Shown here piece after piece: positions 42,944 through 55,146 of a stretch of DNA of 64,000 bases. The position numbers and the translations under genes are program-made. How positions within the stretch are numbered: the stretch's first letter is position 1; each line of letters begins with the position of its first letter. The notes under the pieces were generated by a model that ran no database searches, had not been told where the DNA came from, and saw only the letters and a list, made by a program, of their open reading frames with translations. The stretch is from positions 243,417 through 307,416 of the forward strand of contig NW_014577301.1 of NCBI RefSeq assembly GCF_000485595.1, given 5' to 3'. This stretch comes from Priapulus caudatus. Lineage: Eukaryota; Priapulida; Priapulimorpha; Priapulimorphida; Priapulidae.

Positions 42944-45900
42944 CTATATACTAAATAAATGACAAGCATCATTAATCAACAACCTCAGTTGATGGACCTT
43001 AATTAACCAACTAACTGTACTGTGTACTATAACAGAAAATAATAAAAACAAAGTGTGCAATGCTAGATTATTGGAAATCCAACGTTTGCTATCCGTAATA
43101 TATTATCACTTATAACTATTATAACTGTACGGAGAGATATAGTATACAAGACAATCTGGTGATTGTTAATACCATATATACACTCGTAATAACTGCAAAT
43201 TTGGCCTCAGATTTCAACCCTGTATTTGCTCTGCGGTTTATAAGTGCGCCATACTGTGAGGGGAAATATACTAGGCGCAATACTTGGTTACCCGATTCAA
43301 ATTGAGGTGCGGCTTATAGGCGCCCGCGGTTATTACGCGATCATATACGGTAATTGATAACCTTGGTCTTGACCTTCCTGGTGCAGTACATGGAGCAGGT
43401 GCCAGCAAGGGTGGTGTTTGATGTGCGCATGGAGGGCAGTGCTCGTAAGGTGGTCACAGTGCGGTCAGCTCTCAGGCTCGTTAACAAGCTTGAGGAACAG
43501 GTTGAGGTCCGGCTACAGAAGGCTGTTGGTCAGATAGGAGGTTGGTGTCCCGAGAGGCATTGTGTGTTGTAGTGAGCACTTGTCTTCGATGAGCACTTAC
43601 TGTTCCGTTGATTTACTTTACGAAATAATCGTCACACTCTGTAAGCAAGTGATTTTTAAGATAACTTATTATAAAATCATAGACACAACTCATTAAATAA
43701 GTTCATTCGGTTGGTAGATAATAAAGCTATCTTGGTTAATTTCTACTCAACCGTGTTCATCAAAACGTACTGCTGACGTTTGGCCTCCTATCAGGACGCT
43801 TTCTCAAAGCTGACTGAAGTTATCAGATTTGACCACCAGATGGTGTAGTGGTCAACAGCTTGGTCCACACGTGACTGACTCTGTTGACTGGTCGGCGAAA
43901 CGTCAGCAGTACGTTTTGATCAACACGGTTGAGTAAAAATTAACCAAGATAGCTCTATCATAGACATAGTACTAAAGCGTCACATTTGCTGATTACGTGA
44001 TAGTGAACTTGCCATTGTGGGTGTAGCTTGCCATTTTTTGTTTGGCACAGCTACAAAATTGCTAAAGATGGAGCCCAACTCGTCACAATCTGTGCCAATC
44101 ACCCATGTTGGCACAGAGATAGGGGTTCGACCTATCAGCACTTGCCCATTAAACTTCTGTTCCAAGCCTATCAGCTGGAGTCATGTGATGAAACCAGGCG
44201 ATATATCAGATGGCATGCGCTCCTGTGAAGCAAGTGCCACGGGGGCTGATACATATAGGTTTGTACACCCATGCTCACGTATGGCAAAGAATGCCATCTT
44301 CAAACAATGTTCTTTGTGGATAAACCAATGTTCTTTGCAGGCTGTCATGTTTCTTGTATTTCGTAACTCCAGATGTTCACTGTTCATAGCCATTAATGTT
44401 TACTGTTTGCACCTGCAGATATTCATTATTTGCCTCTACGAATCTTCAATGAGTGCAACTCCGGAGCATGTTAAGCATTTAATGTTCACCCTTGTCCTGT
44501 GCTTACTAGGTTCTGCGTGTCTGTGAAAAGTGAGAGTTACGTAGCAGTGGTGGATGGCTGCGGGGCCCCTGCACACCCCGGCTACACGGTGACATTCTTT
44601 CCGCCCGTCGTGCTTGTCAACCTGCTGCCGTATGACGTAAGCTACTATGTGAAGCCGACGCGCATCCGCGGAGAGATCAAGCCTGGTCGCAGCGCCGCGC
44701 TCACAACGGTGAGTGCCAGGATACATGTCTGTTGTTATGTCTCCGTCGGAAGAACAATCACTACGTAATTGTATACGTTTAATACTGGTTTAATAACTCA
44801 AAACAATAGTTTACAACTTGAACACGGCATTACAGCCAGCAAGGCTGGAGCGGCCACAAACGTGTCTGCGCGTAGCTCGCGCTGCTAGCAGGTGCCAGCA
44901 CAAAGAGAGCTGTTACACACACCTGCTGTGTTGTAGAATGACCTACATACTCAAAGCCATTTTTGCAGACAGCTTGTGCGGTGACAACAACTTAATAAAA
45001 TAGCGTGATTTGTATCTTCTGTGATCGCAGTCATGCTAAGGCTTGATATCACAGTGGGTGGTGGACCAATGTGATCGTCGCTAATTCCTGATCAGGACGT
45101 TTTATCCCCTGGTCACGAATGATGACCACAATCCATGATCACGATAATCGTCACTAATGCTTAATCACGATTTATGACCATAGCCCCTGATCACGATCTG
45201 CCGCTATACGAAAGAGTAGTCATGATTGTGTTGTTGTGCTGCTGTGCAGGTTGACATCAGCAAGGACCTGGAGTTGGGGCTGATGCTAGAAGGTTTCCCA
45301 AACTGCAAAGAACTGCTCATCCCGGTTGGTACGACGAACTACGTCGTGCGCATGCACTTATACGACGGCCTTGGGCGCGCCCTGATGCTGAATGCCCGCA
45401 TTGCCGCCCGCAGAGGTGGCTCCCTCAAGGTGAGCATTGAACCAAAGTTCGGGTCTGTTGTCAGAAACATCGCATCATCAAGTCTAAAATGTCATTCATG
45501 GCTTTTGAAGTGAAGTGTTTTGCTAACGTAATGACTTAGAGTTGAAAAAGTGTTAAATAAGTGAAATAAGAGTTAAATAAAAAGTAATTTAGAAAAGTGT
45601 GACTTAGACTTGGATGGGCCCTTAACGTACTAGTTACAAGTGGTAGGCAGAGAACGTCAGGTATGGTGTGGTACATAGCTTTTAGAATATTGTATTAAAA
45701 AAAATACTGTATTATATGATTTATAATATATTTCAATACCTGGTAGCCGCAATCAATAACATTCAACCGATTATCTTCGATCCTCGATGATCGATGATGA
45801 AATTCCAACCTATATTGAATAGATTTTATCAATTTAATATTTTGATAAGATCAAACTAATGCATCTAATGTTCTGTTCCGATTCAGGTTTCAGTGTCAGC

Positions 45901-48900
45901 ACTCTACTGGCTTGTCAACATGTCTGGACTGCCACTTGTCTTTAAACAAGATGGTGTCAGCAAGGAGGCGGCTGGGCAATTTGAGGAGCACGAGATCGCT
46001 CGCAGTGTGGTGCCACTGCTGTTCTCGTTTGTAAATAGTGAGGCACCCAACATGTGCACGATGCGAATCGGCAAGCAGCAGCACCGTGACAGTGTTCCAA
46101 ACTGGTGCCAGAGGTTCCCGCTGGAGGCCGGCACTGGAGTCAGGCAGCTGCACGTTGTCTCGCCTGACCTGCGGCGCCCCCACTGGGTCTACAACATCGG
46201 CATCGACGTGCACGCGGGCAGAGGGCGCTACCGTGACACGAACATCGTCACCTTCGCGCCGCGCTTTCAGCTTGACAATCAGACGAACCACAAGCTGGAG
46301 TTTGCTCAGCGCGACGTTCAGAACGAGGGCAATGCTGAGCGCCACCTGTCGGCCATGCCCAAGAGTAACCTGGCCTTCCACTGGCCGAGAGCCGACAAGG
46401 AGCAGTTGTTGCGCGTGAGAGCCTGTGATATTCCAGGTTGGTACTCTGATGATCCTGTGATACTCACGGTGTCATGTAGAAACTCAACATACAGCTATTG
46501 CTTGCAAAATTGATATATGCAATTTTCTGCCCGTACCTCAGTAATTAAGTTTCAAAATCACTCTATATATGCAAAGTAGTTTTATAGTTTTCCCATTAAA
46601 ATAATAAATTGGAAATTTAAATAAATCTCGTTTGCATTCGCAATCATTTCCATTCTGCAGGCTGTCTGTGGTCTGGGGGCTTTACGATCAACCACCTTGA
46701 GTCGTTTCACGTGAACATGCGTGCCAAGGATGGACGCTCGCACTTCCTGCGTGTCGAAATTCTCACAGAGGGACCGACATTCTTTGTGGTGTTCTCGAAC
46801 GCGGATGATGTTCCACCACCATTCCGCATCGACAACTACTCCGATGTCCCCATACAGTACTGGCAGACGAAGGTACGTCATTTTCTCTACGTGCATGATT
46901 TGATGCATATGTCCATTATTCAATTCATGTCCGTGTTACGTGGTTTTGGAAGTTGCTAATACGGCTGTAATGTGACGCTGATCTGAGATTGAGTTAGGCA
47001 AAAGTATGTGGCATTTTCATTTACGTGTGTGCATGTGCACGTCTGTGTGTGTATATATCTATCTATCTATCTATCTATCTAAATATATATATATATATAT
47101 ACACCAATTCTATAAACGTCCTATTTTGAAGCACGCCAGTCGACGTACTTTCGAGCCAGGGTAATTTTTTAGCAAAAATGGGAATTGCCATTAGTCAGTT
47201 CAAGTTCAACGGATTATGATCATTTTCGGTATGTGAATGAATAAGGGCTAGGGGTTTTGATATTTAAAAAATAATTATGCAAATTAGGTAGGGTTTGCCA
47301 ATTATATAGCATATTATATAGACACAAACAGTCTGTGGTGTCACACTCGTCTGGTTCGTTTTACGAGATTTCATTGACAATATCTTTAATACAAAATTGG
47401 TATTTCCTCTCCACCCTGCCGATAAAATGTCTATATTAGAGTAAAGATTTACAAAACATGTCGGAACGCAGCATAACCTATTTATTTCAAACCCCATCGC
47501 TACAAAGCGGGTATAGCGCCATCTACGGTCACAAATTGTGATTCATTTTGGTTTATAAATTATTATTGCGATATACAGATGGCAATCATTTCTATAATGT
47601 ACGTCGATGGTTGCTCAATTAAAACTGACTTCTTCTTACTCACTCATTTGTGTCCTTTTTTTGTGGTGAGCTACAGTGTCATTGACACATTTTCATTTAT
47701 TAATTTCTCACCAGCAACAGAGATAGAGACGCTCACTCAGCTCGGATTTACCGAACCTGACTGCCAGATGGCGCTGCTTGCCTGTGGCGGTCATGTAGGC
47801 GATGCCGCAATGTGGCTGACAGAAAATGCTGTCTGCGTGGTGACGCACAATCCCCATGGATTCAAGATCGGCGTTTTGGAGATTGTCCATGTTGACCTAA
47901 AGGTGACTGGCACGTGTGGCATCTGCCTCATAGACGACTGCAAGGACTCAGATGTGCCACTAGCCGAGTTTAATATCAATGGTATGTCAGCATGTGGGTC
48001 AAACCCTCACAAGGTAGCTAGCGTGTGTGTAATTATTGTCTAGATTACATATGTTATTGACACACAGGAATGCACACACCTAGCTGAAATGGTGCTTACC
48101 TCTATATTATCATACCTGTGTAAATCATCTTAAAGAGATTCATGTTTGTGATAATAGACACCTAATGTTATTAGCATTATTGCATGTAAGATAATTAATT
48201 GCCCTAATATCTTTTCCTTCTTCCGAGTATTAGACATGCAACTGTTAGAGCACATAGGTTGGTGTTGTTGCTAGGTTTTCATCTGAACCACCACATGGAG
48301 CTCCAGCCTCATGGTGTGGCTAATGGTGCTGTCACCATAGACTTCTACAACAGGAACCTGTCTGGATGGGAACCAGTGCTTGAACCCTGGAGGTGCAGTT
48401 ATATTACACGACATTCTAATATAATGTGTCAATACGTCTGCCATTTTAAAGCAACATGCTTCAAAGATATGCTGACTGACTGAGTTACTTAACATTTATT
48501 GTATCAACTAATTTATCTGACTGATTAACTAATTTAATTAATTTAGTACTGGTGAATGGGAAAATGTATGAACAGTTCGTGTGGGCTAGTTCGATGACAC
48601 ATTCCCTCCCTATACTGACTTAGTCATCTATGCTTTATTCCGTGATTGCTTATGTGTTAACAAAATGATGTGGCTAGCTACGAGTTTTGAATCAAAGTAG
48701 CTGCATTCACCTAGATATCCTTTACTTAGTAATAATGGAACTATGTTTTATTCAAAGGAATATACTCGGCCTAAAGAATAGGGTGACTACTGTGTTCTCG
48801 ATTTGTCAATCAGTCAATTGATCCTTGATTCTCAGGACACATGTGACATGGCAGCAGCGAATGTCTGATGGCAGCAATGCTGGCAAGCTAGTCGTGGCTG

Positions 48901-51900
48901 TAGAGAGCAAGACCAACAAGCTGAATGTGAACCTAACCAGCAAGTTGCTGGAGCAATACAGCAGCACCAAGGACACATGGATGGAGGAGTACCACACTTT
49001 GGGCAAGAGGAAGTATGCATGTAGCTACTCACATATACAACTGCATAATGCATTTTAAGTACTACTACCATAAACACATGTATACTCAGTAGTATCAGTG
49101 GTAGTGGTAGTAGGTACTAGTAGTAGTAGTAGTAGTAGTAGTAGATCACAAACTGTGATTCATTTTGGTTTATAAATTATTATTGCGATATACAGATGGC
49201 AATCGTTTCTATAATGTACGTTGATGGTTTCTCAATTAAAACTGACTTCTTCTTACTCACTCATTTGTGTCCTTTTTTGTGGTGAGCTACAGTGTCATTG
49301 ACACTTTCATTTTTCTATTCTCATGCCTACCCTCTCCTTCACATACATTTAGCATCTGCCTGACCATACTGTTGCAGATGCACCTGCGAACAAGCGTCCG
49401 AATGTGTTTACAAACGTGCTGCAGCCGACACGCATTGCCGCGGCAACGGGGGCCGGCGTGCAGACGCTTCAGGTGGAGGTTCACTATCGCGATACACTCG
49501 ACTTTACACGCCTCACCGTACTGCTCAACAACATGCGTCTTATGGGCATCTTCGACTGGTTGCTGGCCATACAGGAGTTCATAAGCACGAGCGCAGACAA
49601 CCCCTATGCTAGTGGTGAGTAGCTGTGGGGTAGAAATGTATTTTATGCGACTGATGAGTAAATGTGGGATAGGAATGAATCATAATATTTTTGCTAGTGG
49701 TAAGTTGGTGTGGGATAGGAATGAATCGTATGCTAGTGGTAAGTTGGTGTGGGATAGGAATGAATCATATGCTAGTGGTAAGTTGGTGTGGGATAGGAAG
49801 GAATCATATGCTAGTGGTAAGTTGGTGTGGGATAGGAATGAATCATATGCTAGTGGTAAGTTGGTGTGGGATAGGAAGGAATCATATGCTNNNNNNNNNN
49901 TATTAAACATATAATCATCTAATTTAACTATAATTTGTTTATACATATTAGCTGACCAAAGCCAGATCATAGCTATTCCAAACAAATACGTGCCTTGTGA
50001 TCCACACGCACACACACAGATACCGATGTCTGTCAGTGTATCCTCCTGCCTGCAGGTGGTGGATGACCGGCTGCGCAGCTGGGTGAACGCACGTACGTCG
50101 GTGCCGTACGCGTTTGACGAGCCGACGTTGCCCCCCTTCATCACATGCAGCGTGTCGGGCGGCACTAGCGCGTCCTATAGCTTGAGCTCGGTCGGCGAGG
50201 CATCGAAGGACCTGTGCTACGAGAACTTTCTCTACATCGCAGTCACGTCGACATTCCAAGAAGATCCGGGTGCGTGCTGCACAGACACCGACCGTGTCTT
50301 CGTGAATAAGTGTCGGGTGAATCGCAAGCAGATTCCGGGTGATTTCCTACAAATTTTGCGCGAGTGCCAGCAAATGCTGGGCTATTATCAGCAGATTCTG
50401 GGAAGTTGCTAGCAAATTCTAGGCAGATCGTAACAATTTCTGGGAAGATTCTCGGAAGCATGACTACTATGCATTCTTCAGCACACATACAAGATAATGT
50501 TTTTATCCCTGAAATGTCTGATTGGTGAAACACCAGTGTAGCTATTATGGTTCTCACACATCTCACGGTGGTTCATGCATGGTTCATGCATCTCCACGTG
50601 TATCATGCAGCCTCCCGCCACTGCGTACGATGTAATTCAACTCCCGTCTCCAGGCAGCAGGATGGGTGCCGGCGTCACGAGCAGCGAGCTCGTGCTAGAC
50701 GTGCCGCAGGGTTTGGCGGTGATCCTCGCACGCAAGCAGCCCGGCCGCCGCTCGCAGCTGTGGCGCATGACGTCGGCCGCGATGCTGGAGCATGAGGGAA
50801 CGAGCGAGCCTCGTGACCCGCGACGACCCGTCGCTCAGCGGCAGTCTCTCGTGCTCGACATTGACGCGATGGCGCCGCAGCCCGACTCGTACGCGCGGCT
50901 GATGCTACGCAAGCCCGACGAACGACGTAGGCGCACGCAGACATGGAGCTTCACAGAGGTAAGGGTGACTAACCAGTCTGGGGTGAGAGGAGGGTTACTG
51001 AGCAGGCAGGGGTGATTGGAGGGTGACCTAGCAGGCAGGGGTGAGGTAAGGGTGACCAAGCAGGCAGGGGTGAGGTAAGGGTGACTAACCAGTCTGGGGT
51101 GATGGGAGGGTGACCAAGCAGGCAGGGGTGATCGGAGGGTGACCAAGCAGGCAGGGGTGATCGGAGGGTGACCAAGCAGGCAGGAGTGAGGTAAGGGTGA
51201 CTAACCAGTCTGGGGTGAGAGGAGGGTGACTAACCAGTCTGGGGTGATCGGAGGGTGACCAAGCAGGCAGGGGTGATGGGAGGGTGACCAAGCAGGCAGG
51301 GGTGATCGGAGGGTGACCAAGCAGGTAGAGGTGATGGGAGGGTGACCAAGCAGGTAGAGGTGATGGGAGGGTGACCAAGCAGGCAGGGGTGAGGTAAGGG
51401 TGACCAAGCAGGCAGGGGTGAGGTAAGGGTGACCTACCAGGTAGAGGTGATGGGAGGGTGACCAAGCAGGCAGGGGTGAGGTAAGGGTGACCAAGCAAGC
51501 AGGGGTGAGAGGAGGGTTACTGAGCAGGCCAGGGTGGACTCTAATTGAGAGATGGTCAAGTTAGGAATGATGACCTAGCACACTGAGGAATCAAATGGGG
51601 AACAGAAATCATGGGCAACGGGTGGTCACTAGTGAACTGGGTAGGACATGTGAGCCTATCTGACAGGCTTATGTCATGGTCTATGTCTGTCATCTCTATA
51701 CCTATTGACAGGGTATAGTGTCTTTCTTACACTGATAGCACATGTTATCTGTCCTCAACACTGATGACACGTGTTTTGCACCACCACCATATCGATTGAC
51801 ATGATTTCTCGCACGCAGGATGGCCGCCTGTGCTGTCCGGCGTTGCCGGGGCTGTTCGTCCAGGTGAGGAGCGATATCATGCGCCAGGGAGCCGATGTCC

Positions 51901-54900
51901 TGCTGGGGCGGCGGCAGCCGGTGACCAGCGGACTGAATGCCCGCGGCATTCCCATCGAGCAGGCCATCGGGCGGCAGAAGCTGCGGCCGGGCTCCGGGTG
52001 TTTGGCCGTGGCAATCGTCGCGAGCGGACCAACTCGCGTTCTTCAGGTCACCGACCGGATGCACAACGTGAGTGGTAGCGAGGAGGTGATTTCGGTTATT
52101 TTTCGTTCGAATAAAGTCCGAGCAACGAGAGGGCCTGTGCGATGCTGTCCCTGTAGGATGCGCGGTTCACCTGGAATGGAAGTAGCTCGAATTTGAGAAG
52201 AATCATTATGGCATGGCCGGGAATGCTGCAGTCTGTGGCACAATAAAGGGACCAATTTACCATGTTATGGTGATTTAAATGTAAATTGCTGGCTGGCTGG
52301 TTAAAGAGTAGAAGTTTATTTTGCCAGCTAGGGTGATTTTTAGCTCACCTTGACATCGTCAAGATAAGCTATTGCTATGGGGTGTCAACCATTTGACCCA
52401 CATGTTTCAAATTGCATACAGTTGTTACTTCTATGGGAGAGATGTGAACGTCCTATTTTGGAGCACGCCAGTTGACCTACTTTCGAGCCACGCCCACTTT
52501 TTGGCAAAAATGGAAATGGCCATAAGTCAGTTCAGGTTCAACGGATTTTGCAAATTTTTAGTATGTGAATGAATAAGGACTGGCCCCAAAACATATCACA
52601 GGGGTTTTGATATTTTTTTTAAATTATGCAAATTAGGTAGATTTTGCCAATTTCATTATGCATTTCAGTGTCTGCCTACGGTCAACAATAACTCAAGAAC
52701 CGTTTGACCCACATGTTTCAAATTGCATACAGTTGTTACTCCTATGGGACAGATTTGAACGTCTTATTTTAAAGCACGCCAGTTGACCTACGTTTCAACC
52801 AAAATTTTTTACGACTTTTTAGCAAAAATGAAAATGGCCATCTAGATTCATTCGATTGTGTTAAATTTGCCTACCTACCTACCTAATCATACCTACGTGT
52901 AATAGTGTGTTTTAGATTCTTCGTTACAGTAATTTGACTGGAATATTTTATTGCTTTTATTTGCGAGATAATCAAAAACCAAAATGGCGATCATTTAGGC
53001 GTAGCGCCATCTCTCGCCCAGATTTCATACTTTCAGATCTGAAACATTTATTTTCGCATCAAAACTAACCCTGAAACAAAACAGTGAAATTTCTATTAGT
53101 ATAAAACAGGGAATAAGGACATTTGATCACATTTTGGTCCATAATAAATGAAACACAAATTTTAAATATCATTTCCCTCTTCTATCACACCCAAGGTGAG
53201 CTATAGTGTCATTGACACTTTCATTTATTGTGCCATGGACGGCATTTCTGCCAATGCTCTAATTTGTAAACATTCTTCTCAAATTCTACCTCTAGTCATA
53301 TGTCGTAGTATAGCCCTGTAGCGAGATCCATGGGGCCACACCGGTCGTACTAGAATGGAAGAGTCTAGGCTAGTAATAATTCCTTTTACATGTTGTTTCA
53401 AAAGACCAATACAAGGATAGCCTAATAATGGTGTCTTTGTATTTATTGCTTTGCTGTATGTATCACCACAAATAGAGTGAGGGGGTAACCTCTGTTTATA
53501 GCGACTGGTGAGTCGACCCATGTCGGACTGGATCATCATTCAGGAACACAAGCTAATTGAAATGGACTCTCCTGATGCAGATAACAAACCACAGGTGGCG
53601 CCACGAAGAGACCTGGAGGTAATTTACCGCTATATATAGCCTCCGTGGAAAGTATTACTGGTGGGAGAGTTCTATAACTGACTCTGTATCACGCATTTTA
53701 ATCACATGTAGGCTCTCATGACATTACTCTCTCACTCGGTGCATCTCATGCACTTGATATAGAGTAGGAAGCTAATAGAATGTCTGCATGAGTCTGCTAG
53801 GCAACTAGCTTAGGCTATACTACAGCAACACTGGCTATACTTACCTACGTGAATTTTGCATTTAGTTTAGTAATGTGTTCGTGTATGTGTAGGTACACGT
53901 CGTTCTGAGTCAGGGGCTAGGCGTTTCGTTAGTCAACCACTTCTCTGAAGAGCTGTGCTACATTCATCTAACTGATATCGATTGCGAGTACACGATCAAC
54001 AGTGCAAAAGAGACACTAAATTGCAGCATCCGCCACATACAGGTATGTTAACACCTACTACTTGTAAGTATGTAAGAACAAATTATTTGAGCAGATATTC
54101 ATTAACATAAGCATTATTAACATTTACAAATTTTACATAGTAAGACATTACAAAGTATAGAATTCCTGTCTCATGGATCCAGATAGCTAGGTCAAGTTTA
54201 AATTTCACCGTAGGACAAGTGCTGCTATAGGTCAGTTATTAGTTATTTTAGAATGCCACAGCTATTTCGAAGGACAGCAAGACACTCATTTCTTCAAAGA
54301 AGAGTTAGCAAAGCAACTTATTAACAATGCTTTTTGTACGTTGGGCAAAGATGAATACATATAAAACATGGAAGTTATTGGAAGGGCATGGAGGAAAACA
54401 ATGTAGGCCAGCCAGGTGTTTTATTACAGTGGGTATTGTTAAATTAGGGGGCACAACAGCAAGTAAACATGGCACTTGCCGCGTTTAAATTTGAGCCCCG
54501 AGGTAGTCACCCATTTGTGCTGAAAACTTGATCTTGGACTGACACTCGGACTTCATTGTTCCAGGTTGATAACCAGCTGTTGGGCTCGCAGGAGCCTGTC
54601 TTACTGCACATGACACCGAACCCGCGGAAGGACATGCAGCAGTGCCTCCCTGCTCTCTACATCACTGCGTGCAAGATCCCGAGTCAGGAGCGCGTGAATG
54701 CTGACATATTCGAGGTGCCACAGTTGATCCCGATCGATTTTTATTCTGTGATCGTGTCTTCATGTCTCCGTGCCTGCTTGGGCTTACGTGTGTATGTGCT
54801 CCTAAGTCTGAGAAGCTAGTTTAGTCGGTGATGATTGTTGAGTCTCCCCGTAACACAAAGCATCATTTCTCATGTTTCAGTACCTGATTATGTCAATCCA

Positions 54901-55089
54901 GCCAATATCGCTCAAGATCGAGGAACGTGTGCTCTGGAAGCTTCTGCAATTTTTCGGCTGGTATCAGTCAGACCCTGAGCTTGTAAAACCGGAGGAGAGT
55001 GACTATGATGCGCACAGGTACCACTAATCATCAGTGCCATCATCGTTACTATCGTTATCGTTGAATATCATTGTCATCATTGCCACCAC

Positions 55090-55146
<57 letters not shown>

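Noticed and set aside
49605-49890. Evenly spaced direct repeats that could be taken for a CRISPR array
   Set aside because: Units are contiguous without unique spacers, lie in a eukaryotic intron and match the neighbouring exon end; this is a minisatellite.
50835-51498. Minus-strand frames with Pro/Leu/His repeats
   Set aside because: Direct translation of the 29-bp minisatellite opposite exon 37 and its intron.
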